Below, in pieces: positions 1-7,654 of a DNA stretch of 10,590 nt (the stretch's first letter is position 1; every line of letters begins with the position of its first letter). The translations under genes and the position numbers were made by a program. The notes below the pieces were generated by a model, which saw only the letters and a list, made by a program, of their open reading frames with translations, made no database searches and was not told where the DNA came from. Source of the stretch: Acidobacteriota bacterium (GTDB taxonomy: Bacteria > Acidobacteriota > Thermoanaerobaculia > Multivoradales > JAHZIX01); NCBI GenBank assembly GCA_020439725.1, contig JAGQSE010000275.1, positions 1 through 10,590 on the forward strand, in the 5' to 3' direction.

Positions 1-1151
1 AGCTCGCTCTCGATCAGCGTCTCCGACAGCGTCGCGCAATTGATGGCGACGAAAGGCCCCCGGGCACGCTCGCTCGAGCGGTGGATCGCCTGGGCCACGA
101 GCTCTTTCCCGGTGCCGCTCTCGCCACGGATCAGCACCGTCGTGTCGACCCGCGCCACCCGCGCGATGAGCTCGAGGAGACGTACGATGGACGGGCTCTC
201 GCCGACCAGGTCGTGGGACAGCTGCTGCGCCTTGAGGCGCTCCGCCTCCGCCTCGAGGCGGCGCCAGCGGAGGGCGTTTTCGAGGGCCGGGGAGGCGATG
301 CCGGCGAGTGCCCCGAGGAGCTCGAGGTGACGCTCTTCGAAGGCGTCCTCGACGGGGCTCTCCGCCTGGAGCACGGCGTTGACGCGACCCCGGGGGTCGA
401 GAAGCGGGGCGGCGATGAGCGAGCGAGTCGGCGCCTGGTCGTCGGCGAGGGTCCAGAGGATACCCGCCCTCTCGCCGATCACTTGCTCGAGGACCGCCGG
501 GCTGGGGTCGAAGTCGGCTTCGGTATCGGATCCCCGCCGCCGACGGCATACGGGGACCGGCGACTCGTCACCGGCTTCGAGCGTCGACAGCGCGAGCCGC
601 TCCGCCGGACAGACCTCTGCTGCCGCCGCCAGCAGCCGTCGCCCCAGCTCGGTCACGTCGAGGGGTCCCTGAAGCGCCGTCGAGGCCCGGAGCAGGGCGT
701 GGAGGTCGCGGGCGATTCGTGCCTGGGCGGGCAGGGCGTCCTCGACCCGCGAGCGATCGAGATAGAGCAGGTCCGACGCATGGCGAGTGAGGGTGCTGCC
801 GGCGGAGACGCCGGCGGGCGGCGGCTCGAACGCGCCGCTCCGGCTACCCGGGCTCGCCTCGTCGAGCAGAAAGAGCAGCACCGAGGTGCCTACCGACAGC
901 AGGTCGCTGTGCGCCAGCCGGCCCTCGCGCACGGGCCGGTGGTTGACGAAGACCCCGTGCCGGCTGTCGAGGTCGAGGACCGTCCAGCTACCGTGGCTGC
1001 CGCGCCGTAGTTCGCAATGGCGTCGCGAGACCTCGACGCTCGGGATCTGGAGGTCACAGCCGGTCTGGCGACCGAGGACGAAGCGTTCGCCGCTCAGCGG
1101 GATCGTCTTCCCCTCGAGGGGACCACTGATGGCGATCAGCCGGGGATTCAC
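1..1151 (-). CDS. FHA-GAF-AAA+ sigma-54-dependent transcriptional regulator (N-terminal part; continues past the left edge)
   Basis: This is an activator of sigma-54 RNA polymerase, read from the reverse complement; 383 complete codons lie in the window. Residues about 5-95 form an FHA phosphothreonine-binding domain, with the strand order and motifs FVLGRQ, VSRRHCEL and HGVFVN. Residues about 150-295 look like a GAF sensor domain. The AAA+ ATPase begins near residue 315 with HDLVGESPSI, followed by the Walker A motif GESGTGKE (343-350) and the typical NCATLSETLIESE. The later GAFTGA loop, Walker B and any Fis-type DNA-binding helix lie outside the window. The GTG start is chosen because AGGA lies about 8 nt upstream and the FHA domain begins directly after it. 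An FHA input suggests control by Ser/Thr kinase phosphorylation, and sigma-54 regulators with FHA plus GAF are a known architecture. It lies 57 bp downstream of the membrane glycosyltransferase on the same strand, so co-transcription is possible. The plus-strand open frames here are shadows. Confidence 0.93.
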   Translation of the reverse strand, partial: MNPRLIAISGPLEGKTIPLSGERFVLGRQTGCDLQIPSVEVSRRHCELRRGSHGSWTVLDLDSRHGVFVNHRPVREGRLAHSDLLSVGTSVLLFLLDEASPGSRSGAFEPPPAGVSAGSTLTRHASDLLYLDRSRVEDALPAQARIARDLHALLRASTALQGPLDVTELGRRLLAAAAEVCPAERLALSTLEAGDESPVPVCRRRRGSDTEADFDPSPAVLEQVIGERAGILWTLADDQAPTRSLIAAPLLDPRGRVNAVLQAESPVEDAFEERHLELLGALAGIASPALENALRWRRLEAEAERLKAQQLSHDLVGESPSIVRLLELIARVARVDTTVLIRGESGTGKELVAQAIHRSSERARGPFVAINCATLSETLIESE

Positions 1152-1176
1152 GGTGGAGATCCTAGCAGGGGGCTTC

Positions 1177-1201
1177 GCGGCCGGCGGACCTGCCCGGCCG
1201 C
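1177..1201 (-). terminator. GC-rich hairpin between the glycosyltransferase and the FHA regulator
   Basis: Two perfect 8-bp arms (GCGGCCGG and CCGGCCGC) flank a 9-nt loop. On the minus strand the hairpin begins 7 nt after the stop codon of the upstream glycosyltransferase. No T-run follows. It could be a terminator without a U-tract, an RNA-stability element, or an intercistronic structure within one transcript. Confidence 0.35.
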
Positions 1202-1208
1202 CCCGAGC

Positions 1209-2900
1209 TCAGGCGGCTCCGTCCGAGTGCGAGTCCGGGTCCTGGTCGCTGGCGTCCTCGTCGACCCGCTCGAAGACGTCGATGCGCGGGTTGACGAAGC
1301 GGAAGCTGCTGCGGATGGGCTTCCGTGGCAGGAGGGGGAGCGGCACCTCGCCGGTGGCGGTGAAGACATGCCGGTAGTTGTACGTCCCGGCGGTGAGGTC
1401 GCTGTAGAAGCGACGCTCCGCCTCGCTCCGCAGGTCGTCGACGTTGATGGCGATCCACGAGGGCTCGTGGTTTTCGAGAAAGGTCCCCGGATCGCGCAGG
1501 ACCCGGTCCCATCGCACCGTCGCCAGCCGCGGGCAGTGACGGCGGCGGCCGATGCACAGGGCCCCGTCGACGGGCTGCTCGAGCTCCGCCGCCCGCTCGG
1601 CGACCCACTCCTCGGCCAGGTAGCGGCCGTCCTTGAGCAGGTGCAGGTCGACCATCGCGCCGCGGACCAGACCGATGGCGAGCACTACCGCCACTGCCGT
1701 CGCACCCGCGACACGGGCGGTCCGGCCGGGGAGGCCCAGCGACTCCGGTTGCAGCAGCCGGCGCAGGAAGTGACCGCCGAAGAGAGTCAGGACCAGGGCG
1801 ACGGGGAGCTGGAAGCGGAGGAAGCTGTACCCCACGACGCCGACGAAGAAGAGCTCGTAGGACAGGCACGCCAGCAGAAGTCCCGCGACCGCCGTGCGAC
1901 GGATCCGTGGGTCGCCATGGCGATCACGCCAGGCGAGAGCGACGCCGGCCAGCGACGCGACCAAGCCGCCGACCCCTAGACAGACGCCGACCTGGCGAGC
2001 CACCAGGGTGAAGAGCGAGGCGTAGCCAGCGGGACTGGGCGCGAACTGGCGGTAGGGTTGGGACGCGTCGCCGGTGATCAGCTCGACGTGGGCCAGAAAC
2101 CCTCGGGCGTTGCCCGGGACCAGGTAGATGGCCGCCAGGACGCCGGCGCCGGCCGCCAGCACCCACGCCAGGCGGCTCGTCCGCAGAGCTCGCCACCAAC
2201 CCGCCACGGTCGAACCGGGTCGAGCCTCGTCCGCGTCGCGCCTGCCCGCGGCCCAGAGCATGGGCAGCGGTGCCAGGAGGAAGAAGGCATAGGCCTGGTC
2301 CTTGGTCCCGACCGCGAGAGCGGCGGCCACCCCGAGGCCGACGGCGTCCCTCGCCCGCCCGTCGTCGAGCAGCCGGACCAGAAAGAACAAGGCGAGCAGC
2401 AACCAGAAGAGATAGGGCGCTTCGAGATTGGTCGTCTTGGCGTAGTAGACCAGGGGCGGCTGGGTCGCCGCCAGCGCTGCTGCCAACACCCCGGAGCCGA
2501 GGTCGAAGAGCCGGTGCCCGAGGCAGGTCAGGAGCAGCAGGCTGCCGAGGGTCATGGCCAGGCTGAGCCAGCGGCCGAGGAGGATGTGCCGCGACAGCTC
2601 CGCCTGCCTGGTCGGCGCCTCGCCGCCGGAGATCGTGTCCGCGGTCCAGTAGACCGAGCTCAGCAGGTAGAAGTGGAGCGGCGGATAGCGCTCGTGCCAA
2701 CCGTCGGAGAAGCCTCGGTCGCGGGCACGCTCCACCTGCTCCGGGTGGATCGCATCGACCGCCCACGTCTGCCAGCCGGGAAGACCCCAACGGGCTCCCG
2801 TGGCGAGGAGCACCAGGGCCGCCACGAGCACCCCGGCGAGCCCCAGCCGCCACCCCGGCGAGTCGCCGCTCCCCCGGTCTTCGTCCTTCGTACCTCTCAC
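1209..2900 (-). CDS. Multi-pass membrane glycosyltransferase, GT39/ArnT-like (GT-C fold)
   Basis: The 563-residue protein has a first membrane helix at about residues 18-37, then a periplasmic loop with WAVDAIHPE (46-54) and ERYPPLHFYLL (70-80). This layout is typical of GT39 / dolichyl-phosphate-mannose mannosyltransferase-like enzymes, where an acidic residue in the first loop is catalytic. Some nine to eleven hydrophobic segments follow to about residue 415, including NLEAPYLFWLLLALFFLV and GTKDQAYAFFLLAPLPML. A soluble tail covers about residues 420-563. Such enzymes transfer sugars from polyprenyl-phosphate carriers to lipids, glycans or proteins outside the inner membrane; the acceptor here is unknown. 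The frame stays open to an ATG at 3023, but I prefer the GTG at 2900. The 41-codon extension is arginine-rich, loses the strong G/C third-base preference of the body and would overlap a candidate promoter. No clear Shine-Dalgarno supports either start. The sigma factor gene is divergent from it. Confidence 0.85.
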   Translation of the reverse strand: MRGTKDEDRGSGDSPGWRLGLAGVLVAALVLLATGARWGLPGWQTWAVDAIHPEQVERARDRGFSDGWHERYPPLHFYLLSSVYWTADTISGGEAPTRQAELSRHILLGRWLSLAMTLGSLLLLTCLGHRLFDLGSGVLAAALAATQPPLVYYAKTTNLEAPYLFWLLLALFFLVRLLDDGRARDAVGLGVAAALAVGTKDQAYAFFLLAPLPMLWAAGRRDADEARPGSTVAGWWRALRTSRLAWVLAAGAGVLAAIYLVPGNARGFLAHVELITGDASQPYRQFAPSPAGYASLFTLVARQVGVCLGVGGLVASLAGVALAWRDRHGDPRIRRTAVAGLLLACLSYELFFVGVVGYSFLRFQLPVALVLTLFGGHFLRRLLQPESLGLPGRTARVAGATAVAVVLAIGLVRGAMVDLHLLKDGRYLAEEWVAERAAELEQPVDGALCIGRRRHCPRLATVRWDRVLRDPGTFLENHEPSWIAINVDDLRSEAERRFYSDLTAGTYNYRHVFTATGEVPLPLLPRKPIRSSFRFVNPRIDVFERVDEDASDQDPDSHSDGAA

Positions 2901-3021
2901 GATTCTTGCAAGCTCGAGCTTCGTGCTTCCATAAGCTTTCAAGTCTACCGTAGGCCGGAGCCGTCGGCGCTTTGAGCGATTCCAGATCGATCGCGGCGCC
3001 GGGGCGCCCGGTCCTCCTGCC

Positions 3022-3051
3022 ATGACAGCGACCCCGGCCTTGGGGCATACT
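3022..3051 (+). promoter_or_regulatory. Candidate sigma-70-type promoter for the ECF sigma/anti-sigma/CHAT operon
   Basis: ATGACA (3022-3027; five of six bases match TTGACA) and CATACT (3046-3051; four of six match TATAAT) are separated by 18 bp. Transcription would begin near 3058, about 20 nt before the sigma factor ATG. The match is by eye in a GC-rich genome, so it is only a candidate. No GGAAC-type ECF -35 element was seen here, which gives no support for autoregulation by the encoded sigma factor. Confidence 0.35.
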
Positions 3052-3067
3052 CGGAGCGAATTCCGAG
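3050..3067 (+). repeat. 6-bp inverted repeat just upstream of the sigma factor start
   Basis: CTCGGA and TCCGAG are perfect inverted copies separated by 6 nt. They overlap the end of the candidate -10 element and reach the GAGGG ribosome-binding region, ending 12 nt before the ATG. It could be an operator or a small RNA hairpin that partly hides the ribosome binding site. An arm this short may also occur by chance. Confidence 0.3.
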
Positions 3068-3079
3068 GGTACCGCCGTC

Positions 3080-3733
3080 ATGAATCGTCTCGAGGCAAAC
3101 GACCTGTCTCCGCTGCCTGCCGCCATGCCCGAGGCGGCTGTCGACGAGGACGAGGTCGTCATCCGGCGGTGGGTGGCGGACTTTCAGCGGGGGAGGGATC
3201 GCGAGGCCAGCTTCCGGCGCATCTTCGAGCGTTTCCATCGGCCGGTCGAAGGCTTCTTCGCGCGCCGTGGGGTCGCACCGGAGGATCGGCTCGATCTGAC
3301 GCAGGAGGTGTTCTTGAACCTCTACCGCGGCCTCGATCGCTGGCGACCCGAGGCGCGGTTCGGCACCTGGGTGTTCCGCATCGCGACCACCGTCTTTCTC
3401 AAGCACCGCCGCGCCCACGCCACGGCCAAGCGCAGTGGCAGCGAGGTGAGCCCGGACTCCGTCGAAGCGGCGACGCGCTGGGCGGCGGAGGCGGAGCAGC
3501 TCGACGACGTGCTGGTGGCCGAGCGTCGCCAGGCGGTGGTGGGAGCGATGGCGGAGCTGCCCGAGCGCATGCGCCACTGCCTGCTGCTGCGGGTCGATCA
3601 CGGGCTCAAATACCGCGAGATCGCGCATCTGATGCAGGTGTCGATCCAGACCGTCAAGGCGCATCTCTTCCAGGCCCGGGGGCGGCTCGCGGACCGCCTC
3701 GAGGGGAGCTGGAGCGAGGAGGTCGGAGGATGA
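3080..3733 (+). CDS. RNA polymerase ECF-type sigma-70 family sigma factor
   Basis: A 217-residue alternative sigma factor with only regions 2 and 4. Region 2 covers about residues 42-112 and includes DLTQEVFLNLYRGLDRW and the -10-recognition stretch FGTWVFRIATTVFLKHRR. Region 4 covers about residues 152-206 and includes LPERMRHCLLLR and the helix-turn-helix YREIAHLMQVSIQTVKAHL. The roughly 40-residue linker between them is variable, as usual for the group. The length is normal for an ECF factor apart from a short acidic N-terminal extension. The ATG at 3080 follows GAGGG at about 10 nt spacing; an in-frame ATG at 3125 is possible but would trim non-conserved residues only. Its stop overlaps the anti-sigma start in ATGA (3730-3733), so the two are translationally coupled. 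It should direct transcription of a regulon once released by the anti-sigma factor. The targets are not visible in this window. Confidence 0.95.
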   Translation: MNRLEANDLSPLPAAMPEAAVDEDEVVIRRWVADFQRGRDREASFRRIFERFHRPVEGFFARRGVAPEDRLDLTQEVFLNLYRGLDRWRPEARFGTWVFRIATTVFLKHRRAHATAKRSGSEVSPDSVEAATRWAAEAEQLDDVLVAERRQAVVGAMAELPERMRHCLLLRVDHGLKYREIAHLMQVSIQTVKAHLFQARGRLADRLEGSWSEEVGG

Positions 3734-4530
3734 GCCAAGAGCTCGAAGCGACGCTCGAAGAGTTGATCGCGGCTTCCCCCGGGGGCAGACCGCCGCACCC
3801 GGCGGCGGCGGAGCTGCTCGCCTACCGCGCCCGCCGCCTCGACGACGCCGCGGCTGCGGCCGTGCTCGAGCACCTGGTCGCCTGTCGTGCCTGTGCGGCG
3901 GCGCTGGTCGACCTCGAGGCTCTCGGAGGGCCGGCCACCGACCCCTCCGTTCCCGACTACGGCACCGCGGCGGCCTGGCGGACCCTGGCGCCTCGTCTTG
4001 CCGACGAAGACGCCGCTGACTCCGGGTCACCGTCGTCGCGACCGCCCGTGGCCCAGCCATGGCTCGGCCGTCTGGCCGCCGGTCTCGCGGTCGTCACGTT
4101 GGCGTTGGGGGTCTGGGGGGCGCGCTCTTCGCAGTCCCGCGACGCCCTCGAGGCCCGGATCGCCGCCCTGGAGGCGCCGCGGGCCAACCCGGCGGTGGTC
4201 TATCTCGATCCGCCCATCCGCAGCGACGAGGGCACCGCCGAGGTCTCGCGCGATGCCGGCCGCGCGATCCTCTTCCTCACCCCGCCCCAGGACGTCCTCC
4301 TCCCGGTCTATCGGGTCGAGATCCGCGACGACGGCGGGCGCGTGCAGGCGGCGGTCCGGGGGCTACTGGACGATGGCTTCGGGTCGCTCCGTTTTAGCCT
4401 GGCCACCGACACTCTGGCCGCCGGCAAATACCGCATCGAGCTCTACGACAACGGCGGCACCGAGCTCCTGGCAAGCTATCCCCTCGAGGTACTCGACCAA
4501 GCACCACCGGCAAGCCCTGACGCTCCGTGA
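3730..4530 (+). CDS. Membrane-anchored zinc-finger anti-sigma factor with a periplasmic beta-rich domain
   Basis: The 266-residue protein starts inside the sigma factor stop codon, with GGAGG directly upstream. Residues about 23-65 form an anti-sigma zinc finger: HPAAAELLAY, then H48-x3-C52-x2-C55, the HxxxCxxC signature of ZAS domains that bind ECF sigma factors. A proline- and acid-rich linker (about 66-110) precedes a single membrane helix at about 112-130, followed by a short amphipathic or coiled segment (SRDALEARIAALEA). Residues about 155-255 look like a beta-sandwich, with YRVEIRDDGGRV and a final AGKYRIELYDNGG. This organisation puts the finger in the cytoplasm and the C-terminal domain in the periplasm, where it could take a signal or be cut. 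Its stop overlaps the CHAT gene start in GTGA (4527-4530). The pairing with the upstream sigma factor is strongly supported by finger, order and coupling; the stimulus is unknown. Confidence 0.9.
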   Translation: MSQELEATLEELIAASPGGRPPHPAAAELLAYRARRLDDAAAAAVLEHLVACRACAAALVDLEALGGPATDPSVPDYGTAAAWRTLAPRLADEDAADSGSPSSRPPVAQPWLGRLAAGLAVVTLALGVWGARSSQSRDALEARIAALEAPRANPAVVYLDPPIRSDEGTAEVSRDAGRAILFLTPPQDVLLPVYRVEIRDDGGRVQAAVRGLLDDGFGSLRFSLATDTLAAGKYRIELYDNGGTELLASYPLEVLDQAPPASPDAP

Positions 4531-7500
4531 CCCGCGAGGCTTTCGCACGGCGGCAGGCTCGGCTTCTCGTTTTTCTCGTGCTCGCGGGGCTCGTCGCCGA
4601 CGCTGCCTGGTGGTGGATCTCCGGCTCTCGCTCCGAAGCCGAACACCGGCTGCTACCGGGGCGCTCCGCTGCGCGCTTCGCTCTCGGAGGCGGAGAGGTC
4701 CGTCGTCACCGCTTTCTTCTCGACGCCGGCGACTACGCCGAGGTGCGGGTCGAGCAGGAGGGGATCGACGTGGAGCTCGTGGTGCTGGCGCCGGGAGGGG
4801 CCGAGGTTGTGCGGACCGACAGCCCGAGCGGCGCACGCGGACTCGAGGAGGTCGCCGTGGTCGCGCCGGCACCGGGCGCCTACCTGCTCGAGGTCCATGC
4901 ACCGATGGGCTCCGGGTCGGGGACCTACTCGCTCAGCTACCTCGGCCCGAGGCCCGCGGGTGCGGACGATCGGCGCCGCGCGGAGGCCCTCGAGCTCCTC
5001 AGCCGCGGTGAGGGGCTCCGGCTCGAGCACGAGCTCGAGGCGGCGGAGCAGCTCTTCGATCGGGCGGTGGCCACCTTCGTGGCGCTCGGCGACCGGCGCC
5101 GGAGTGCTACCACCCGGTTGCGGTTGCTGCGCTGCGCTCAGGCCCGCGGGGATCTCGAACGCGCCCTGGACCTCGGTGGCCAGGCCCTCCGGGACCTCGA
5201 GCCGGTCGAGAATCCGGAGCTCCGGGCCGCCGCCCTGGCTCAGATGGGCCTCGTCGCCTTCGAGCTCGAGCGCCTTCCCGACGCCGTCGCCGCCTGGCGC
5301 GAAGCGCTAGAGCTGCGCGGGCGCCTCGAGGATCGGGAAGGCCAGGCTCGTCTCTTCCACAACCTCGGCCATGCCTACCAGCTTCTCGGCCGCAGCCAGG
5401 CGGCCCTCGACGCGTACGTGGCGGCGCTCGATCGACGTGGGGCCAGCGACACGCGGGGACGCGCGGAGACGCTCCACAACCTCGGGTCCCTCGAAGTGGA
5501 CCTGGGCGAGGACGAGCGGGGGAGCCGCCGCCTCGAACAGGCCGCGGCACTGTGGCGAGATCTCGGTGACGAGCTGGGGGAGGCGCGAACCCTCGATCGC
5601 CTGGGTCTGGTCGAGCTCGGTGCCGGCCGTGCCGAGGCCGCCGCGAGCCGGTTCGAGCGCGCCCTCGAGCTCCGGCGTCGCGCCGCGGCGGGCCGGAGCG
5701 GGGCTTTGGACACGACGGCGGTGAGCCTGGCGAATCTCGGGCTGGCGCGGCGGCACCAGGGGCGGCTGGCGGAGGCCGAGGTCCTAGGGCGCGCCGCCCT
5801 CGAGCGCTTCGTCGCCGCCGGCGATGGGCTCGCCGAGGCCCGGGTGCGCGACAACCTGGGCCACCTCGAGCGCGTTCTCGGACGGCCGCGGGCCGCTCTC
5901 GCCGAGCATCTGCGGGGTTTCGAGCTCTACCGCGGCCTCGAGGACGTCGCGGGGGAGTCTTCGGCGCTCGCGGGCGTGGCCTTCGACCGGCGCGCTCTCG
6001 GGGAGACCGCGGCGGCGCTCGAAGCCATCGAGGCCTCCCTCGAACGGTTCGAGACCCGGCGCGACGAGCTCGCGGCGGCGTTTGCCCGCCGCTCGCTCCT
6101 CGCCAGCCTCGAGGATCGCTTCGGCTTGGCGGTGGAGCTCTACCTCGGGCGGGCTCGCGAGGAGCCGTCGGGGCCGTGGGCGCTCGAAGCGCTGGCGACC
6201 AACGAGCGGGCCCGCGCCCGGGGGCTCCTCGAAGCCCTTGTCGCGCCGCCGCCCACCGAGCCGTCCGCCGACCTATCTCGGGTCGAGTCGGAAGCCGGCC
6301 TGGCGGCCTCGCTGTCGGCGGCCGTGGCACGACGGACCGAGATCCTCAACCGGCCGGTGCGCGACGACCGGGTCGTCGAGCTGGCCGAGACCGCCGTCGT
6401 CGAGCTGAGCCAGCGGCTCGATGAGCTGCGCGGCGAGCTGCGACGCGAGCGGGGAGTGGGGCCCCGAGCCTCGGCACCGCTCGCCGCCCGCGAGCTGGTG
6501 CGCTGGCTGAAGGACGACGAGCTCCTCCTCGAGTACCGGCTCGGGCGTGAGGAGAGCGTCCTGTGGGCCCTGCGCCGGGATGGGAGCGGGTCACGCCTCG
6601 AGGTCCACCGCCTGCCCGGCGAGAGCACCCTGGTACCGCTGGCCCGCCGAGCCCATCGTCTGCTCGCACGGAGCCGGCACCGCGAGACCCGCGGCGCTCT
6701 GGCGTCGGTGCTGTGCGAGCTCTCATCGACGCTCCTCTCGCCCGTAGCCGAGGAGCTCGGGAACCGTACCCTGGTGGTGGCCGCCGGCGGCGCTCTCGAG
6801 CTCCTTCCCTTCGCCGCGCTGCCCGATCCGCGCTTCCCGGGACCCTGCATCGCGGCGCCGCCGCTGGTCACGACACAGCCGGTGGTGGCTTCACCCTCCT
6901 TGTCGGTGCGCCGTGCCGTCGCCGAGCGGCCACGGCGACCCACGTCTCCTTCCCTCGCCGTCGTCGCCGACCCGGACTTCGGGGGGCGAGCCCGGGAGCT
7001 GTCACGGCTTCCCGGGAGCCGGCGCGAAGCTCTTGCCCTCGCGGAGATGTCACCGGGGCCGCCCTTGATCGCGCTCGGTGGAGGCGCCCGCGAGGCGATC
7101 TTCACTGGGGGTGGGCTCGATACCTTCCGCTGGCTGCACCTGGCGACCCACGCGCGCATCGACGACCGCCACCCGGAGCTCTCCGCCCTCGAGCTCGCCG
7201 GCGGGGGAGGGGAGGACGGCCGACTGAGGCTCTACGAGATCGCCGGCCTCGAGCTGGGGGCGGAGCTGGTCACCCTCGCGGCCTGTCGTAGCGGCCTCGG
7301 CGAAGAGGTGCGCGGCGAAGGGCTGGTGGGGCTCCGCGGTGCCTTCCTCGAGGCCGGAGCCAGGCGCGTCCTGACCAGCCTGTGGGACGTTTCCGACGAC
7401 GCCACCGCCGAGCTGATGCGGCAGTTCTACCGGTTCCTGTGGCGCGATGGTCTCGAGCCCGAGGAGGCGCTTCGCCGAGCCCAGGCGAACTGTCTCGCGA

Positions 7501-7553
7501 CTTCGAACCGCCAGGCGCCGTTCTACTGGGCCGCCTTCGTGCTGTCCGGCTGA
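4527..7553 (+). CDS. Membrane-anchored PPC-TPR-CHAT domain peptidase
   Basis: A 1008-residue protein with an arginine-rich N-terminus and one hydrophobic helix (about residues 12-31), predicting a periplasmic body. Residues about 45-140 resemble a PPC (bacterial pre-peptidase C-terminal) beta domain, with HRFLLDAGDYAEVRVEQEG and APGAYLLEVHAP. Residues about 150-545 are tandem TPR-like helical hairpins, for example LFHNLGHAYQLLGRSQAALD and LHNLGSLEVDLGEDERGSRR. The CHAT (caspase-like, clan CD) domain covers about 665-1008. It keeps the catalytic pair: His875 in HLATHA and Cys920 in LAACRSG, followed by EGLVGLRGAFLEAGARRVL, SLWDVSDDATAELM and the closing YWAAFVLSG. It is therefore predicted to be active. 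The GTG start overlaps the anti-sigma stop and lacks its own Shine-Dalgarno, so it probably depends on translational coupling. CHAT proteins usually cut a specific partner encoded nearby. The anti-sigma factor and the two orphan proteins downstream are the candidate substrates; this is inference. Confidence 0.93.
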   Translation: MTREAFARRQARLLVFLVLAGLVADAAWWWISGSRSEAEHRLLPGRSAARFALGGGEVRRHRFLLDAGDYAEVRVEQEGIDVELVVLAPGGAEVVRTDSPSGARGLEEVAVVAPAPGAYLLEVHAPMGSGSGTYSLSYLGPRPAGADDRRRAEALELLSRGEGLRLEHELEAAEQLFDRAVATFVALGDRRRSATTRLRLLRCAQARGDLERALDLGGQALRDLEPVENPELRAAALAQMGLVAFELERLPDAVAAWREALELRGRLEDREGQARLFHNLGHAYQLLGRSQAALDAYVAALDRRGASDTRGRAETLHNLGSLEVDLGEDERGSRRLEQAAALWRDLGDELGEARTLDRLGLVELGAGRAEAAASRFERALELRRRAAAGRSGALDTTAVSLANLGLARRHQGRLAEAEVLGRAALERFVAAGDGLAEARVRDNLGHLERVLGRPRAALAEHLRGFELYRGLEDVAGESSALAGVAFDRRALGETAAALEAIEASLERFETRRDELAAAFARRSLLASLEDRFGLAVELYLGRAREEPSGPWALEALATNERARARGLLEALVAPPPTEPSADLSRVESEAGLAASLSAAVARRTEILNRPVRDDRVVELAETAVVELSQRLDELRGELRRERGVGPRASAPLAARELVRWLKDDELLLEYRLGREESVLWALRRDGSGSRLEVHRLPGESTLVPLARRAHRLLARSRHRETRGALASVLCELSSTLLSPVAEELGNRTLVVAAGGALELLPFAALPDPRFPGPCIAAPPLVTTQPVVASPSLSVRRAVAERPRRPTSPSLAVVADPDFGGRARELSRLPGSRREALALAEMSPGPPLIALGGGAREAIFTGGGLDTFRWLHLATHARIDDRHPELSALELAGGGGEDGRLRLYEIAGLELGAELVTLAACRSGLGEEVRGEGLVGLRGAFLEAGARRVLTSLWDVSDDATAELMRQFYRFLWRDGLEPEEALRRAQANCLATSNRQAPFYWAAFVLSG

Positions 7554-7596
7554 TGCGCGGATCAACAAGGGGACCGTTTCCGGATTCAACCTGATC

Positions 7597-7626
7597 GGGA
7601 CCCGCGGGCTCGTCCTGCGGCCTCCC
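7597..7626 (+). promoter_or_regulatory. Hairpin between the CHAT gene and the 150-residue orphan gene
   Basis: A 7-bp stem (7602-7608 with 7614-7620, one G-T wobble, 5-nt loop) is extended by GGGA/TCCC across a small internal loop. It ends 28 nt before the ATG at 7655. No T-run follows. It may be a leader structure, or a weak terminator that separates the downstream genes from the CHAT operon. Confidence 0.3.
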
Positions 7627-7654
7627 CGTACCAAACCCGACCCAAGGAGCCACG

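Noticed and set aside
81..1010. Long plus-strand open frame of 309 codons, and an adjoining one at 1017-1979
   Set aside because: Both lie opposite the FHA/sigma-54 regulator and the membrane glycosyltransferase. Their products are low-complexity Arg/Ala/Gly-rich without domains, which is typical of shadows in GC-rich DNA.
3022..3729. Upstream extension of the anti-sigma frame to an ATG at 3022
   Set aside because: The first 236 codons are a shadow of the sigma factor gene. The zinc-finger protein starts at 3730, where GGAGG and the ATGA overlap lie.
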